Shown: positions 1 to 11,161 of the stretch, piece after piece
How positions within the stretch are numbered: the stretch's first letter is position 1
Layout of the letters: each line of letters begins with the position of its first letter
Assembly: GCA_006503535.1 (NCBI GenBank)
Contig: QYRS01000010.1
Span: 620,001-684,000 of the forward strand
Direction of reading: 5' to 3'
DNA: 64,000 nt
Source of the DNA: Arthrinium phaeospermum
Taxonomy: Eukaryota; Ascomycota; Sordariomycetes; Amphisphaeriales; Apiosporaceae
Program-made: the position numbers and the translations under genes
The notes under the pieces: model-generated
What the model was told of the DNA's origin: nothing
The model's database searches: none
What the model saw: only the letters and a program-made list of their open reading frames with translations

Positions 1-1
1 G

Positions 2-97
2 CTCGCCTTCCGCCAGACGTGGTATGCTTGGTCCGAATGCGTGCCGGCGCTCGAAACGGCGAAGCAGTTCACAGAGTTGGCAAAGACCCAGAGATAA
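2..97 (+). CDS. 3' end of an unidentified protein (partial)
   Basis: Reading frame 2 is open from the window edge to a TAA at 95-97 and gives 31 residues ending TELAKTQR. The stretch is rich in Trp, Phe and Ala (FRQTWYAWSECVPALETA) and looks like the end of a folded, helical protein. Only the C-terminus is visible, so I cannot name the family. It lies tail to tail with the Hpc2 gene. The upstream part is needed to identify it. Confidence 0.5.
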   Translation, partial: LAFRQTWYAWSECVPALETAKQFTELAKTQR

Positions 98-696
98 AAC
101 TCCGCAGTCAAATCGTGTACATTAGGAGTGGTTGGTTTTCATGATAATTATTTCGGTTGATCCGGGTGTGCATAAGAGCTGTAGTAGCAATTGTCGTTAT
201 AAGTAGTATTAAGAAAGATCAAATTAGAACAATTTGCAGAAATAGACAATGCAATGAAGTAGAAGCGCTGGTTTTCTACAGACTGGGCTACAGAAACCCC
301 GGAAAACACAATTATCCCCGCCTTGGGTCATCTGCGACACGCGAGATGACCGTCTACCTAGACGCCACTATGCTTGCCATGATCCCGGAAACCTCAGCGA
401 GAATGGCATTGAAAAAGAAAACACCTGCCATGAATCGACCAAACTCCTGGTAACACCGTAGTGCCCCTTCCCTTCCATGCAACGATATGATTTTGAACAT
501 GAAAAAATGCCACCGGAATATCGCGTCTATCACCCATGATACACAATACCAATTAGCACCAACGCTCGTGGCGCAGTGCCTTCTTGATATTGAACCCAAC
601 CCTCACAGCTATTATCAGGCCAACTGTTTTGGGCCCGAGCTTGCTGTGCTAGGGAGCAAAAAAATGAGGTTTGGGTGTGAACCGCCCGCCCAGGTC
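98..696. other. convergent intergenic region
   Basis: About 600 bp between two convergent stop codons. It is AT-richer than the flanking exons and would hold both 3' UTRs. The short ORFs here have no codon bias or motif that I recognise. Confidence 0.6.
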
Positions 697-2670
697 CTAT
701 AAGCCAGCAAACTGAGGGCTAGTGGGGTGCAGCACGTTGTAGTTGGTACTGCTACCCGACTTCAGGAAGGCTTGCTCCCGCTCCAGTTTCTCGCGGTCCA
801 GCTGAGCTTTGTCTGCCTTGGTCATGCGAGGCTTTCGTACAGCGCCACCTCGAGAACCAGGACCACCACCGCGCCCTCGAGTAGTACCTGCGGCCCGAGC
901 AGAGCCACGTCCGCCCCGTGAGCCACGTCCTCGTTTGGGTACACCGTCGCCACTAAAATACCAAATTAGCAAATGCACCGAAAGCGAACATCTTAGCGCC
1001 GTGTCATGAAGCACATACCGTCCAGGTTCCGGTTTTTCGACCTCGGGGATCAAAGGTCCGGAATACACGAAGAATCCATCTCTACTGGCTGCGGCCTGTT
1101 CCTCCCAGAGCAACTCGGAATCGTCGACGAAATCATCCGCCTTGTCGTACTCGTCCTCCTTGAAATGCCGCTTCTTCCGCTTCTTGACCTCGCCAGGCTT
1201 GTCTGGTCCGCTTGTACCGCCCATGTCGACATTGCTGTCTTCGTTGTCTGACTCATCCACACTCATTTCGTCACCCTCACGACTGGAGTCGTTCTGAGCT
1301 AAAGCGGCGGATGCGGCAGCGATGCGCGCTTTTCGGGCGCGTTGTTCGGCTTGTCGCGGATGTAGAGCATCCCAACCATACCGTTCTTCGGCCAACCTCA
1401 TGAAGTTGACATACTTGTTGGTTTCGCCCCCGAGGGGAATGTGAAGAGAAATCGAAGGGGTCGTGAGTTCCTGGCCGGGTTCGGCCTTGCCGAAATCCAG
1501 GATTGAGCGTTCCGCACCTCCGCCCATAGCAAACGCGGGTTCTTTCTGGGCGCCCATTTTCGGGGAAGACGAGGCGGCGCTCTGGTTCTTCGGGGGCGTG
1601 CGCTTGGATCCAGCACCTATGGTCGTGATGGAAGTCGGGCGAATATCAATGCCTGCTTTGGAGGGCAACACTACAGCGGGCGCCGACTTCTTAACCTCTG
1701 GTATCGACTTCTTTACTTCAGGTGCAGCTGGTTTGGGGACCGGAGGCGCCACAAAGTCTTGCCGGAAAGGGTTGGGCGAAACTGGGACCGAGTTCGTCTC
1801 TGGTTTCGCACGCGGGGGTTGAGAAGAGGTGCTTTGCGCGAAAGTAGTGCGCGAAGGAACTGGTGAGATCAAGTTCTGAGCAGGAGGAGGGTCGACAAGG
1901 CTGGCAATAGAAGGCGACGCGCTGGCGCGGTTGACAGTATTTGATGTAGGGCCGCGAGGAGATCCCATGCTGCTGGAGAAGCTGTGCGTCACCATGGTTT
2001 CTCTGACAGGGTCGTAGTTTGAACGGATGGGGTCGTAATTCGTTCCGCTGGATCGCGCGGGAGGAGCACTCGGTCGTGGCGGCGGCTCGGGGTCGTTGAG
2101 GAGACTTGACATGCTGGAGACACGAGGTTGAGAGCTGGAAAGTTCGCGTTTGAAGGTGCTACTCGGTTGAGCCATGGGCTCTAGTCTGTTGTTCAAGTTG
2201 GTGATGCCCATCTCCGATAACTGTGTTTGCCGCGCGGAGAGTGGTGTGCTGGACGTGCTCATGGTAGCACCTCTATGCTCTGGCTGGGGCTCAATGGCTT
2301 TGGCCTCAGGTTCGGCGGATGCGAGTTTTCGCTTGCGGCCGTTCGGTGGTGCAGTAGGGTCTTTGGATTTCCGGGGTCTTCGCACCTTGGTGCCGTCACC
2401 TGGCGATCCGTCTGTGTTCGAGAGGCGCTTTAATTTGGTACCAGGTTTGGGGCCAGGCTTTCTCCGAGGTAGACCATCCTTGGTCAGTACAGGTTGACCT
2501 GCGCCATCGTACCGGTAGTCTCGTTGGTTGACCACTATCTCGTCCAACTCGCCAGGCCGGCTTCTAGAGTTTCCGTAATTGGTAGGGGAGTTATCTGAAA
2601 GTACGGAAGGGGGGTCCGATAGCTCGGGCGACGAGCTATCGCGCATCGGGATATCCGCCGACGATGTCAT
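697..2670 (-). CDS. HPC2: Hpc2/ubinuclein-type subunit of the HIR histone H3-H4 chaperone complex
   Basis: One 66-nt intron (953-1018, donor GTATGT, branch GCTAAT, acceptor TTTTAG) leaves a 635-residue protein starting at MTSSADIP. The Hpc2-related domain lies at about residues 503-545, with YDKADDFVDDSELLWEEQAA followed by DGFFVYSGPL. This motif is diagnostic for Hpc2/ubinuclein and binds histone H3. The rest is low-complexity: basic AT-hook-like stretches (RRKPGPKPGTKLKRL), a Ser/Pro-rich middle and an Arg/Gly-rich C-terminus (RGRGSRGGRGSARAAG). By family, the protein works in the nucleus in replication-independent H3-H4 deposition and histone gene repression. The intron is a multiple of three and has no stop, so the unspliced frame stays open. 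The identification rests on the HRD alone, but that motif is strong. Confidence 0.9.
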   Translation of the reverse strand: MTSSADIPMRDSSSPELSDPPSVLSDNSPTNYGNSRSRPGELDEIVVNQRDYRYDGAGQPVLTKDGLPRRKPGPKPGTKLKRLSNTDGSPGDGTKVRRPRKSKDPTAPPNGRKRKLASAEPEAKAIEPQPEHRGATMSTSSTPLSARQTQLSEMGITNLNNRLEPMAQPSSTFKRELSSSQPRVSSMSSLLNDPEPPPRPSAPPARSSGTNYDPIRSNYDPVRETMVTHSFSSSMGSPRGPTSNTVNRASASPSIASLVDPPPAQNLISPVPSRTTFAQSTSSQPPRAKPETNSVPVSPNPFRQDFVAPPVPKPAAPEVKKSIPEVKKSAPAVVLPSKAGIDIRPTSITTIGAGSKRTPPKNQSAASSSPKMGAQKEPAFAMGGGAERSILDFGKAEPGQELTTPSISLHIPLGGETNKYVNFMRLAEERYGWDALHPRQAEQRARKARIAAASAALAQNDSSREGDEMSVDESDNEDSNVDMGGTSGPDKPGEVKKRKKRHFKEDEYDKADDFVDDSELLWEEQAAASRDGFFVYSGPLIPEVEKPEPGRYVLHDTALRCSLSVHLLIWYFSGDGVPKRGRGSRGGRGSARAAGTTRGRGGGPGSRGGAVRKPRMTKADKAQLDREKLEREQAFLKSGSSTNYNVLHPTSPQFAGL

Positions 2671-5600
2671 GTTTCGCGATGAAGGCCTTCAAGTGAGGCA
2701 AGTGCAGGTGGTGTATTTGCACTCTCCTCCCACGATGCAATTGATGGCGGCAGAGGAAGTATCTGAGTATGACACAGCCCAAAACAAACAAAAATATGGG
2801 AATTAATAAAGTCCGCTGAGTTTGATCCTGCTCGGCATTGAGAGCTCTGTACAAGCAGGGCCGGTATAGAGACAATAGAGAGAAAGTTGAATGCACAGGT
2901 ATGAATGGTACAACCACCCAAGCCGACTATGCACAAGCTTGGTTGGTTGGATCTCGTCCAATCAATAAGCTTGCTAAAGATTATGACGAACCGGACTACT
3001 CCCGGGAATTGGATCAAGCTGCTTTGGGAGGCGGTCGACTATTCGGCGTTTAGAGGCGACCTCCTAGTCGGGGTAGGTAACGTGACTTGTGCAAGGTAAG
3101 GCGCTCTGGCTCGGTCACCTCGCTTTCTTGTGGGGCTCCCTAGGTGAGAATAACCTCAGGTCGCGAACTTGGGAAATCGTGCCTGAAGACAGCAAGAGAC
3201 AATTCTCGGCCCCAAAAACCGATGCAGCAGATCCAGTAGAGAGACTGAGACCCGGTGAAAAGGATGCAGCAACTTCTTGCGAAGAAAATGCACCCAAAAA
3301 ACGAATGGATAATGGACGGCGAAAGATGGGTTTTGATGATTGAAGTACTCAACACCACGGAATTTGCGAGGTTGTTGGGTGGAAAGAGGTGAAGAAGAAA
3401 TGAGGAGATTTGGGTGCAAATTGGGAGTTGGGGATGGCTACCTTTTTTGGGAACGAGTAATTGTCAGGTCAGGTTAAGGCGGCAGAAAAGAGACAGACAG
3501 ACAGAAGAGAGAGAATTGAATGCGAAAAGGGAAAACCGGGCCTTGACCACCCATCTGACAATTGTCCTGGGAGATGCGTGGGAAATTTTATTATTAAAAA
3601 CGAATTAAAGATCGGACTAAGCTGGGGGGGCAGAAACGTTCAAGGGAAACAGGTTGGCTGGCATGGGATGGGATGGGATGGGATGGGCGAGGGACATGGG
3701 AATGGGGACAATGCAATGGGAATGGCTGGCTAGCTGGGCCAACGATCCGAGCTTTGGGCCAAAACACCAAAGGCAGAAGAGGAGAGAGTGGAAGGCGGAC
3801 AAGGGAAGCGACTCTCTCAGATGGGGCGGCACACTAGACGGATGGGAGAGGGAGAGAACGAGAAGGGGGAGGGGGGTAGGGGTGAGAGAGAATGCGAGCG
3901 AGCGAGCGAGCGGACCAGACAATCATCGTCAATACAACGACACCTCATCAGTCACATCGGTCGGTCGGTCGGTAGGGAAGGAGGCAATGGGCAAAGAAAG
4001 CGACACCACCAGATTGCCAGGGGTAGATGCAACTCTACCTTGGGAGCGAGCGAGTATGAATGGAATCGCGATTCGGCAAAGGGGCCCTCCCTCAAGACTG
4101 CCAGACGCAGTAACAGCCCTCACTTGGCGGCCAACCAGATCAGCTGCAGGGAGAGAGCAAGAGATCATCAGACTCAACTGACTCTCTGCTCTGGCCTCAT
4201 TGGGAAAACAGGTCCGGCCGGTAGACAAACGGTACTGACAGCAGGTACAGTCAGTTATGCTTGCTTGCTGTCGTTATGGTTCGGGCGTCTCTTTGATAGG
4301 GTCCTCCTCTGCCTAGTGCATCCAGTCCGGAGACTATTCCTCTCTCCAGGCCAATATGCCATACTGGAATACCACGCATTGCCTTGCAGGGGGGATGGCG
4401 AGGTACATGGCACTGGCATGTAGACTCGTACCACGTCAGTCCCAGGCCCGGCTCTCAGCTCCCAGCTGCTAGCTCCGAAGGCAGCTCTGATTGATTGATT
4501 ATATAATAATGCCTACCTAGCACGAACGCACGATAGCCGCAACATGGGATCGGACAGGGGTGGGTCTCGGAAACAGGGGTCCTTTCCCCAGACTTGGTAA
4601 TGGTGTGTAACCACAGAAAGAACACCTGTCGGGACAGCCCTTCAAAAGGCTGTAGCACTTCTTCCTGGATGGACTGTACTTTGAAAGTCAAGCAATCATT
4701 GCCAATTTCTCAGAATTGTGGCATCGCGACAGACCGTCGGGCCGCGCGCGACGATATGCAAGCCTGCGTAGTGCAAGGGAGCGCCGCCGATCGGGTGATG
4801 AGGTAAGCAGGGCGGCCCTGCGACCGCCCCGGTTTGTGTCCGACTTTTCACCCGAACTTTCAGATGTGGGTTGCTTAATTGGGCAACACCAAAGCTGGTA
4901 CTGGCTTTGCAAGGTGGCTGATGAAATTGCATCGACCGTATTGAATCGAGGTGGGTTTCCGACATTGATGAGGTATTCGTATCCAAACAACATCTGTATA
5001 TCTGTCAGCAAAATCTGCCCCGCACCAAAGCTTTGGGTCGAACTTGGTTCAGGAGCAACAATCAAGATTGATACAGGGTGTCCATTTGACAGATGTACTG
5101 ACAACATTAAGAACTGTGGTAAACCAAGTCCTGCCTGAATCTTTAGGATCCAGTGACCTTCGGAGAAGACTGGTGTTTCAGCCTGCATCTCCATGAGATC
5201 GAGTTGAAAGTGAAACCCGACGTAGCGTGAGTGGCGGCTGATTGGTGGGCTAAGCGTGTGTGGGCTCGCGCGCTAAAACCCGAAACCTGAATGCGCCTGA
5301 ATGTTTCTCGCACCCGTCTACGTGCATGGGGCAGTTGTTGTCGTGCCGAGAAGTGGATTCCCCACTAATGCATTGTTCTAAATATGGCTTAGTTCATCCT
5401 CTCGGCTGGTCGCAGTCGGTTCCGGGGCCTTTTTCTCGCTCCAAGCCAATTTGACTTTTCGCTCTCGTTGTTTGAAGTTTGAACCTCCATTCTCAGCCCA
5501 TCCGTCTCTAGTGGTTCTTGAGCGTACCTCGACGTGGGAAAAGTTTTTACCTACCAACATATACTGCTATGCCTACATACATACCTATATATTTCCATAC

Positions 5601-6236
5601 ATAGCTTTCGTACCTGCTTGCTATACAATATATTGACGACCTCATCTCTCGTAGTTGTAGTAGAAGTGGAAGTTTATTGGTAAGAGCCACTGGCCGAGCT
5701 TCTGCTAACCTGAAGCGGTACTTTTCTAGATTACAGCAGGTTTGGGGCTCGTGCGCCAGCCAAACGTTTTCCAGCCAGAGACACCGCTCTATTGATGCAG
5801 ATAGAGATACACTAAATTGGAAGGGTCCGATGACAGACTACCTCATACCTGTCAACGCGGCAGTCTAAGAGTAATATACGAAGTAGATAATCTATTTTTT
5901 CTTCTTTGTACATGTTTGGTTGTTCCTTGTTCCATCTCTAGGGCCATGTGTATAGGAAAGTTACGGGGTGCATGACATTGGATACCTTGCATGGGGATAC
6001 GGTGTGGCACAGATTGGTACCTGTAGTTCTCCCGACACGGCAGGGCAGCCCCACTGTTGGTTTCTTTGCAGCCCACTTCAGATTTGCATCATCATCCCGT
6101 CCGTCGCATTATGCGCATAGGGCAGTAGACAAGACCCTTCAATAGCTGCGTCTCAAGATCGCATCCAATCTCCTTCTTCTAGCTACGCCTGCCATTCTGT
6201 CCTAGCCTGTCGCGGCTTGACCTCGTTAGTGCCATC
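2671..6236. other. long divergent promoter region between HPC2 and RBA50
   Basis: About 3.6 kb with no gene that I can support. From about 3100 to 3950 the + strand is strongly purine-rich, which makes the HPC2-sense strand pyrimidine-rich as in many fungal leaders. It holds a GGGAT repeat, GA tracts, GCGA repeats (about 3895-3914) and four TCGG copies (3957-3972). ORFs of 140-211 codons in this stretch are low-complexity or lack motifs. Confidence 0.55.
3665..3687 (+). repeat. GGGAT tandem repeat with a G-quadruplex motif
   Basis: Five GGG runs separated by AT (at 3665, 3670, 3675, 3680 and 3685) match the G3-N2 quadruplex pattern. They lie about 1 kb upstream of the HPC2 start, on the strand opposite its mRNA. 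Confidence 0.8.
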
Positions 6237-7585
6237 ATGAACTCTTTATGATTTTCGACATCAAGGAGAAGGACACGAGCTCACCGCAAGCGCCGACCTT
6301 TCCGCAACCCAAGTCGACTGCCACAGGCTTTCCCGAACATAAGAAGCGCACACGCATTTCAGCCTTCAAACAGAAGCGCCAAGGACCTCCGGCAGACGAT
6401 GCAAAGCCCCAGTCCCCGACCCCGAACTCGAAGCCTAGTCCGTCTGCCGAAGAACCCAATGCGGCAGCGAGACAAGATGGCGGCGCGGGGCCTGTAGGGC
6501 AGAGTTCGCAGATGGACGAGAAGAGCAGCATAGATCGCGAGAACAGCGAGCGACTGGCCAGCATGTCACCGGAAGAAATAGAAGCAGCAAGACAAGAGCT
6601 GTTTAACGGCATGGACTCCTCTCTTCTCCAACGGCTGCTCAAGCGGGCAAACTTAGACGAGCAAGATAGACCTTCGCCTTTATGGACGACAACGTAGCCG
6701 AACAGCCGGCAACACGGGACGATGGAAACAATGCTGCATCACCGCCAATAAGTTCAGAGCTACAGGACAATGAAGAGAGCGTTTCCAAAACAGAAGAGAA
6801 ACCCAAGACACCGAAGAAGAAGGTCACATTCGAGACGCCCAGCGTCGAGGACGACAACGAAGACGACGCCGCGCCGCTCCCTGCCACCCAAGTGAACCCG
6901 CCAGCCCCTCGACCGAAGACGACGACCTCCAGCCCGCGCGGACGCACTGGCCCGAGCCCCCCCAGGTCCCCGACCTCGACCCGTCCGACCCCAACTTCCT
7001 CGAGGCGCTGCACACCAAGTACTTCCCGAACCTGCCGGCGGACCCGAGCAAGCTGGCCTGGATGGCGCCGATCCCGACGGCCAACTCCCCGGCCGACTTC
7101 GACAGCCCCTACCACCCGCGCCAGTCGTCGCTGCCCATCACGCAGCTGCGCTTCGACTTCCGGGGCACTCTGCTGCCGCCGCGCATCGCCCGCGCCGTCC
7201 CCGTCTCCAAGGGCCTGCACCACCACGGCGAGGCGCCCGAGGCCGCCGGCTACACCGTCACCGAGCTCGCCCGCCTCACCCGCAGCGCCGTCCCGGCCAG
7301 CGCTGCATCGCCTACCAGACGCTCGGGCGCATCCTCTTCCGCCTCGGCCGCGGCGAGTTCGGCGGCGACGACGTCGCCGAGGGCATCTGGGCCACGGTCC
7401 AGGAGAACCGTGTCATGGAGAGCATCCGCGAGGAGGCCAACGTGGACCCCGCCGACTTCGCGGCCGGGAACATGGTCGGCGACGGGAGGGGGCGCGGCCA
7501 CCGGAGCGCATACGCATTTGCCGTAGAGGCTATGTGGTTGTTCGAGAAGGGGGGCTGGAAGGAGAGGCTGCGACGAGGCAAATAG
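6237..7585 (+). CDS. RBA50: RPAP1/Rba50-type RNA polymerase II assembly protein, broken by serial -1 frame shifts
   Basis: The protein can be read only by changing frame. ATG at 6237 gives MNSL. From 6248 the next frame gives IFDIKEKDTSS, an Rba50-like N-terminus, then the RPAP1 N-terminal motif MSPEEIEAARQELFNGMDSS near 6560-6620. Between 6670 and 6697 it moves to the frame reading MDDNVAEQPATRDDG. Near 6898-6900 it moves again, to FLEALHTKYFPNLPADPSKL and the RPAP1 C-terminal motif LRFDFRGTLLPPRIARAVPV. Near 7296-7298 it moves once more, to RCIAYQTLGRILFRLGRG and ends WLFEKGGWKERLRRGK-stop. Each change is what loss of one base would give, and no GT-AG intron fits. The family joins RNA polymerase II to assembly chaperones and is essential in yeast. 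Codon bias and motifs are intact, so sequence error is likelier than decay. Confidence 0.85.
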
Positions 7586-8265
7586 ATATAAGAGAACATT
7601 AAGATGTATATTGATCATAGCACATCCAAGCCTCTGGACTCGGCGCTATCAAAGGGCCGGAGCCTCAACCCTTCCTCGTAGGAAGGACTTGGACGCCTCT
7701 AGGCCATTACCGCGACAGGCAGCTGGCATCGGAAAAGAAAGAAAATTATACCCCAGGCTAATCCAGGGACTGATTATTCGTCTTGCGAAGAAAATGGTGA
7801 GAATAGAAAATGAAAATGCTTGACTTGAGCTAGTATAACACGGCCGAAGAGAATCACATCAACCTGTCACCTTACACCAAACAGCATCTATCATGCTGCC
7901 TGCGCGTTGCTAATGGAAATGCGGATACTACTTTTCGTGCCCTTTCCACGGTTAATAAGGTGCCGTTGATGCCCCCAATCCCATGGCAATTCGAGACTTG
8001 CTTTATAAGTCGTCTAGCCGCCTCCTTGCCGCGCGCCCCAAGTTTTGTATCTAGACCCCTCCTTGTTACGTAGAGCTAATAGAGCGGTTTGGGCGCAATA
8101 TGCTCGATACCCTCGCTCACTTGATTTTTCCTGAAATCCTCATGAAATCCGGGGTTGACGAAGATGGCATTCATTCATTGTTTTGAGAAACGTTATCGAT
8201 GATTGTCGAAGAAATATAGAACCCAAGTATCTCTTCATGGGTTCGGTCGATGGGTATGGAGGTTA
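7586..8265. other. convergent intergenic region
   Basis: About 680 bp between the stop codons of the RBA50 homologue and VPS74. I see nothing beyond 3' UTR sequence. Confidence 0.55.
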
Positions 8266-9572
8266 TTACAAGAGGGAGTCGAGGCGGGTGAAGACGCTCA
8301 GGCAGGCTGCGACAACTTCGAGTTGGAGCTCCTTATCCTTGGCCTTGTTGCCTTCCTATTCCGGTGCAGTTACATTAGTATAATATTCAGCAAGTATCCG
8401 CTTGCTTAGGGACGGGACCTACCTCAGCGATAACCTGCGGGATGTTGGCTCCAATTCCTTGGCTGCCAGCCTTCTTGCCAAATGGCCATTGGCTATATTC
8501 GGCCAGTATTTCGTCCGTCTGCGTAAAGGCGCGCTCTCGAGCTTCGTGGCCAAGAGTGCTCAACGCATTCTCCAAGACGTTCGCAGCATAGGCAGCGCAG
8601 ACCATGGCCATTGTTCGTGTGTAACGGAACTCGAGATTCTCGGGCAGGAACTGGGAGTGGGGCAAGACGACAGTTCGCTGGGTCAGCACGTTTCTAACGC
8701 GCCGGCGGATTTCCTCCTTGGCACCACCGTCGGCGACAGGGTGTGTAGCCATGTCGAAGAGCAAGAAGTTGCGCTTCTCGGTTCGCAGAATGCCTTTGTC
8801 GACCAGACCTTTGCAGAGTCGCTCTCGAACCTGCTTCAGCTGGTATCCAATCTTCATCAAGTTCCATGTCTCGCCTGCGGGCGGTTAGCCACTTCTCCAA
8901 CTCTGGCATTGATGCCGTGTCCGGGACATTCCATGTTCTCGTTGCTGGGATGGATTCTCGTCGGGTGCTAGGGTTTGGACATACCACTCATCAGATCGAT
9001 CCAAGAGCTGACGCTCATCTTCTCGCTAGCCTTCATCATCTTCAGCGCTTCGTCAAGGAGCACTTCCCCGGTAAGGGTATCGTCGATAACTTCGATGACT
9101 CGGTCGGCAAGGGGAAACCGCCGCCTCGAGGGGTCTTTCTGCATGCTGATACGGCCACGGAAGGCAAGCTCGAGGACGATGCAGCCACGGAGCGCATAGC
9201 TGATGTTGTCGTTCCAGAACGAGAGGTAGCCCTACAGTAGGCGATGGATCAGCATCTGGCCGGGGGAGATGTAGGTAGGTGCAAAAGTGTGATCGGAAGG
9301 CGTTTATTTACCTGCTTGTCTTTCAAGCCCAGCAATATCACCTCCTCCATCAGGGTAAGCTTGGGTTGCTTGCTTCGCTCGGCGCTCTCGCTGATATCGC
9401 GCGGGTCGAAGGCAATCTTGTGGCCGTTCTCGCCCGACTCGTAGCTGGTCTCCGGGGCGTTGTCGCGAACATTGGTGGCCGACGCACTGCGACTGGGGCC
9501 GTTGCTACCTTCACCGTCTCCCGCAGCAGGGCCGCCTCCCGCACCGCGGCGTCTGGTCAAGCCGGACGACAT
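8266..9572 (-). CDS. VPS74: Vps74/GOLPH3 family PI4P-binding Golgi protein
   Basis: Four exons (9312-9572, 8985-9231, 8423-8874, 8266-8355) with introns of 80, 110 and 67 nt join in frame to 349 residues, the usual Vps74 length. The N-terminus is a disordered Gly/Ser-rich tail starting [14 protein letters not shown]. The GPP34 domain follows: [44 protein letters not shown]-type helices around [16 protein letters not shown], and [11 protein letters not shown]. It ends with a helix through [16 protein letters not shown]. By family it binds phosphatidylinositol 4-phosphate on Golgi membranes and retains glycosyltransferases through COPI. The Arg-rich RRR near the N-terminus matches the coatomer-binding tail of the family. 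All splice sites are GT-AG with clean phases. Identification is secure. Confidence 0.95.
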
Positions 9573-11161
9573 GATGGAGGTTGTGAATCAGGACAGGACG
9601 AAGGGATTAAATTAAATATATCTGGCCAGGAGGGGGATGGGCGATGGTGCGATAAGCGTGACCCAATGCCGGTGCCGGTGTGAGGAAGCAAGCGAGCGTC
9701 GCAATCGACTCGCGTGAGACGAATGTACTTGGGACAACCTTTCTTTCCCCCCAATAATGTCGCGCCTTATGGTTTCTTTGTGGATCGGGAAGCGCCAGGC
9801 CAAAAATCAATTGACACGACGTTGAAGGTTTGACAGGGGAAAACCAAACCAGGGATCAGAGAGGAACGAGCAGTCGATGGCAAGCCTCTATTCTTCCTAC
9901 TTGTTGTTCGGGGATGCGGTTGATGAGAGCGTACTGTAGATATGGTCTCCTTTCAGCCAGCCCTGGTTTGGTAGCTCGACGTCGAGTTAGAATTGAAGGT
10001 GGACCGTGTCATCAATTAATCAACGAAATGAGATGGAAGGATTGGCTATCGGGCAGATTAATCAAGTCGGCCGTCCGTCTGTGAGGTGGTAGTGCACAGT
10101 CGAAGGAGGCCCCTACTCAGGCCCAGTTAGCGGCCAGGCTGCCCTTTTTCCGGGCTTAGGGGGACCTAGGGGGGGCAAGGTTACGCACTGTAGATAAGTT
10201 CCCAGTCAAATCTCCAGCCTCAAGCCTGTAGGGCCACTAGGTCCACTATTTATTTCAGCCAGATGCCAAGGGGAATGATGGCCTATCCCTCAACCACAGT
10301 TGTTAACAGTGGCGGGGCACAACCTCGAAATCGATATCGACATCATTTGCATCGTGTATCTCAATCTCGATCTCATCTCAGCCGACAATGCGACTGAAGG
10401 TGTGGGCTCTCAGGCGGGCCAGACGATTGTACGAGAGGTGTGGCGAGGATCCCGACGTTACCGCATCCAATGGATACTACGCCCGGAAAAGATGGCAACG
10501 TGTCCCAGCGAGGATGCTTGTTGGTGACACAGCTGGGCATCCAGGCCAGGGTCGCGTGCCTCCTCTCGTGCCCGGCACATGATGTGCTTACATGCATCTC
10601 TAGATACTTCCCATCACCCACACCATACAGCCTCGAGCCTAACGCTTACTTACATTCACTTGTAAACTTTACCTTTCAATGGTCCTAGGTGGGCGGAGAG
10701 GATATGCGTTGGTTGACTTCTACTAATACATCTCGGCCAGCGCTACAGGGCAAATCCAACCATAACGCGCATTTTGTAGGTAAAGCTGTACCAGATGACT
10801 CAGGCATGTAAACATACATACATACAGGCATATATATATCAGTGCATGCTGATTAGCATTATAGGCGGCCGACTGGGTACAAGATATTCGCAGCTTCAAG
10901 CCCTGTGGTTTCTTTGCTCACCCTGGTACAAGCCGTCTTTGTGCTTCGACAGAACGCTCAAAGACTGTCAATCAACATTAGCAATTGAACCTTCTTTCAA
11001 TACACTGGTAGAGAACAATGGCATGCTGTTCGATTCTCAACTAGCTGGCTTTATGTGACTACGCTTATATATGTGCTGTCAGCAAGCCTCCCCAATACTC
11101 GAGATTGAAGTCCATTGAACATTTTTATTTGTTATCTCCTAGACTGATATTACTGATCACA
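9573..11161. other. divergent intergenic region
   Basis: About 1.6 kb between the VPS74 start and the next + strand gene. It contains AT-rich patches (for example near 10800-10840) but no supported gene. Confidence 0.5.

Noticed and set aside
3654..4423. ORFs of 175 and 211 codons in the GA-rich region
   Set aside because: Translations are low-complexity Arg/Glu/Gly strings produced by purine repeats.
4688..5194. 168-codon ORF on the minus strand and a 140-codon ORF on the plus strand over the same stretch
   Set aside because: Neither has a recognisable motif or consistent codon use, and both lie in the divergent promoter region. They are not supported as genes.
11105..11161. 19-codon N-terminal extension of the serine-rich protein
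   Set aside because: The extension is hydrophobic leader-like sequence; the ATG at 11162 has the better context and starts a typical cytosolic sequence.
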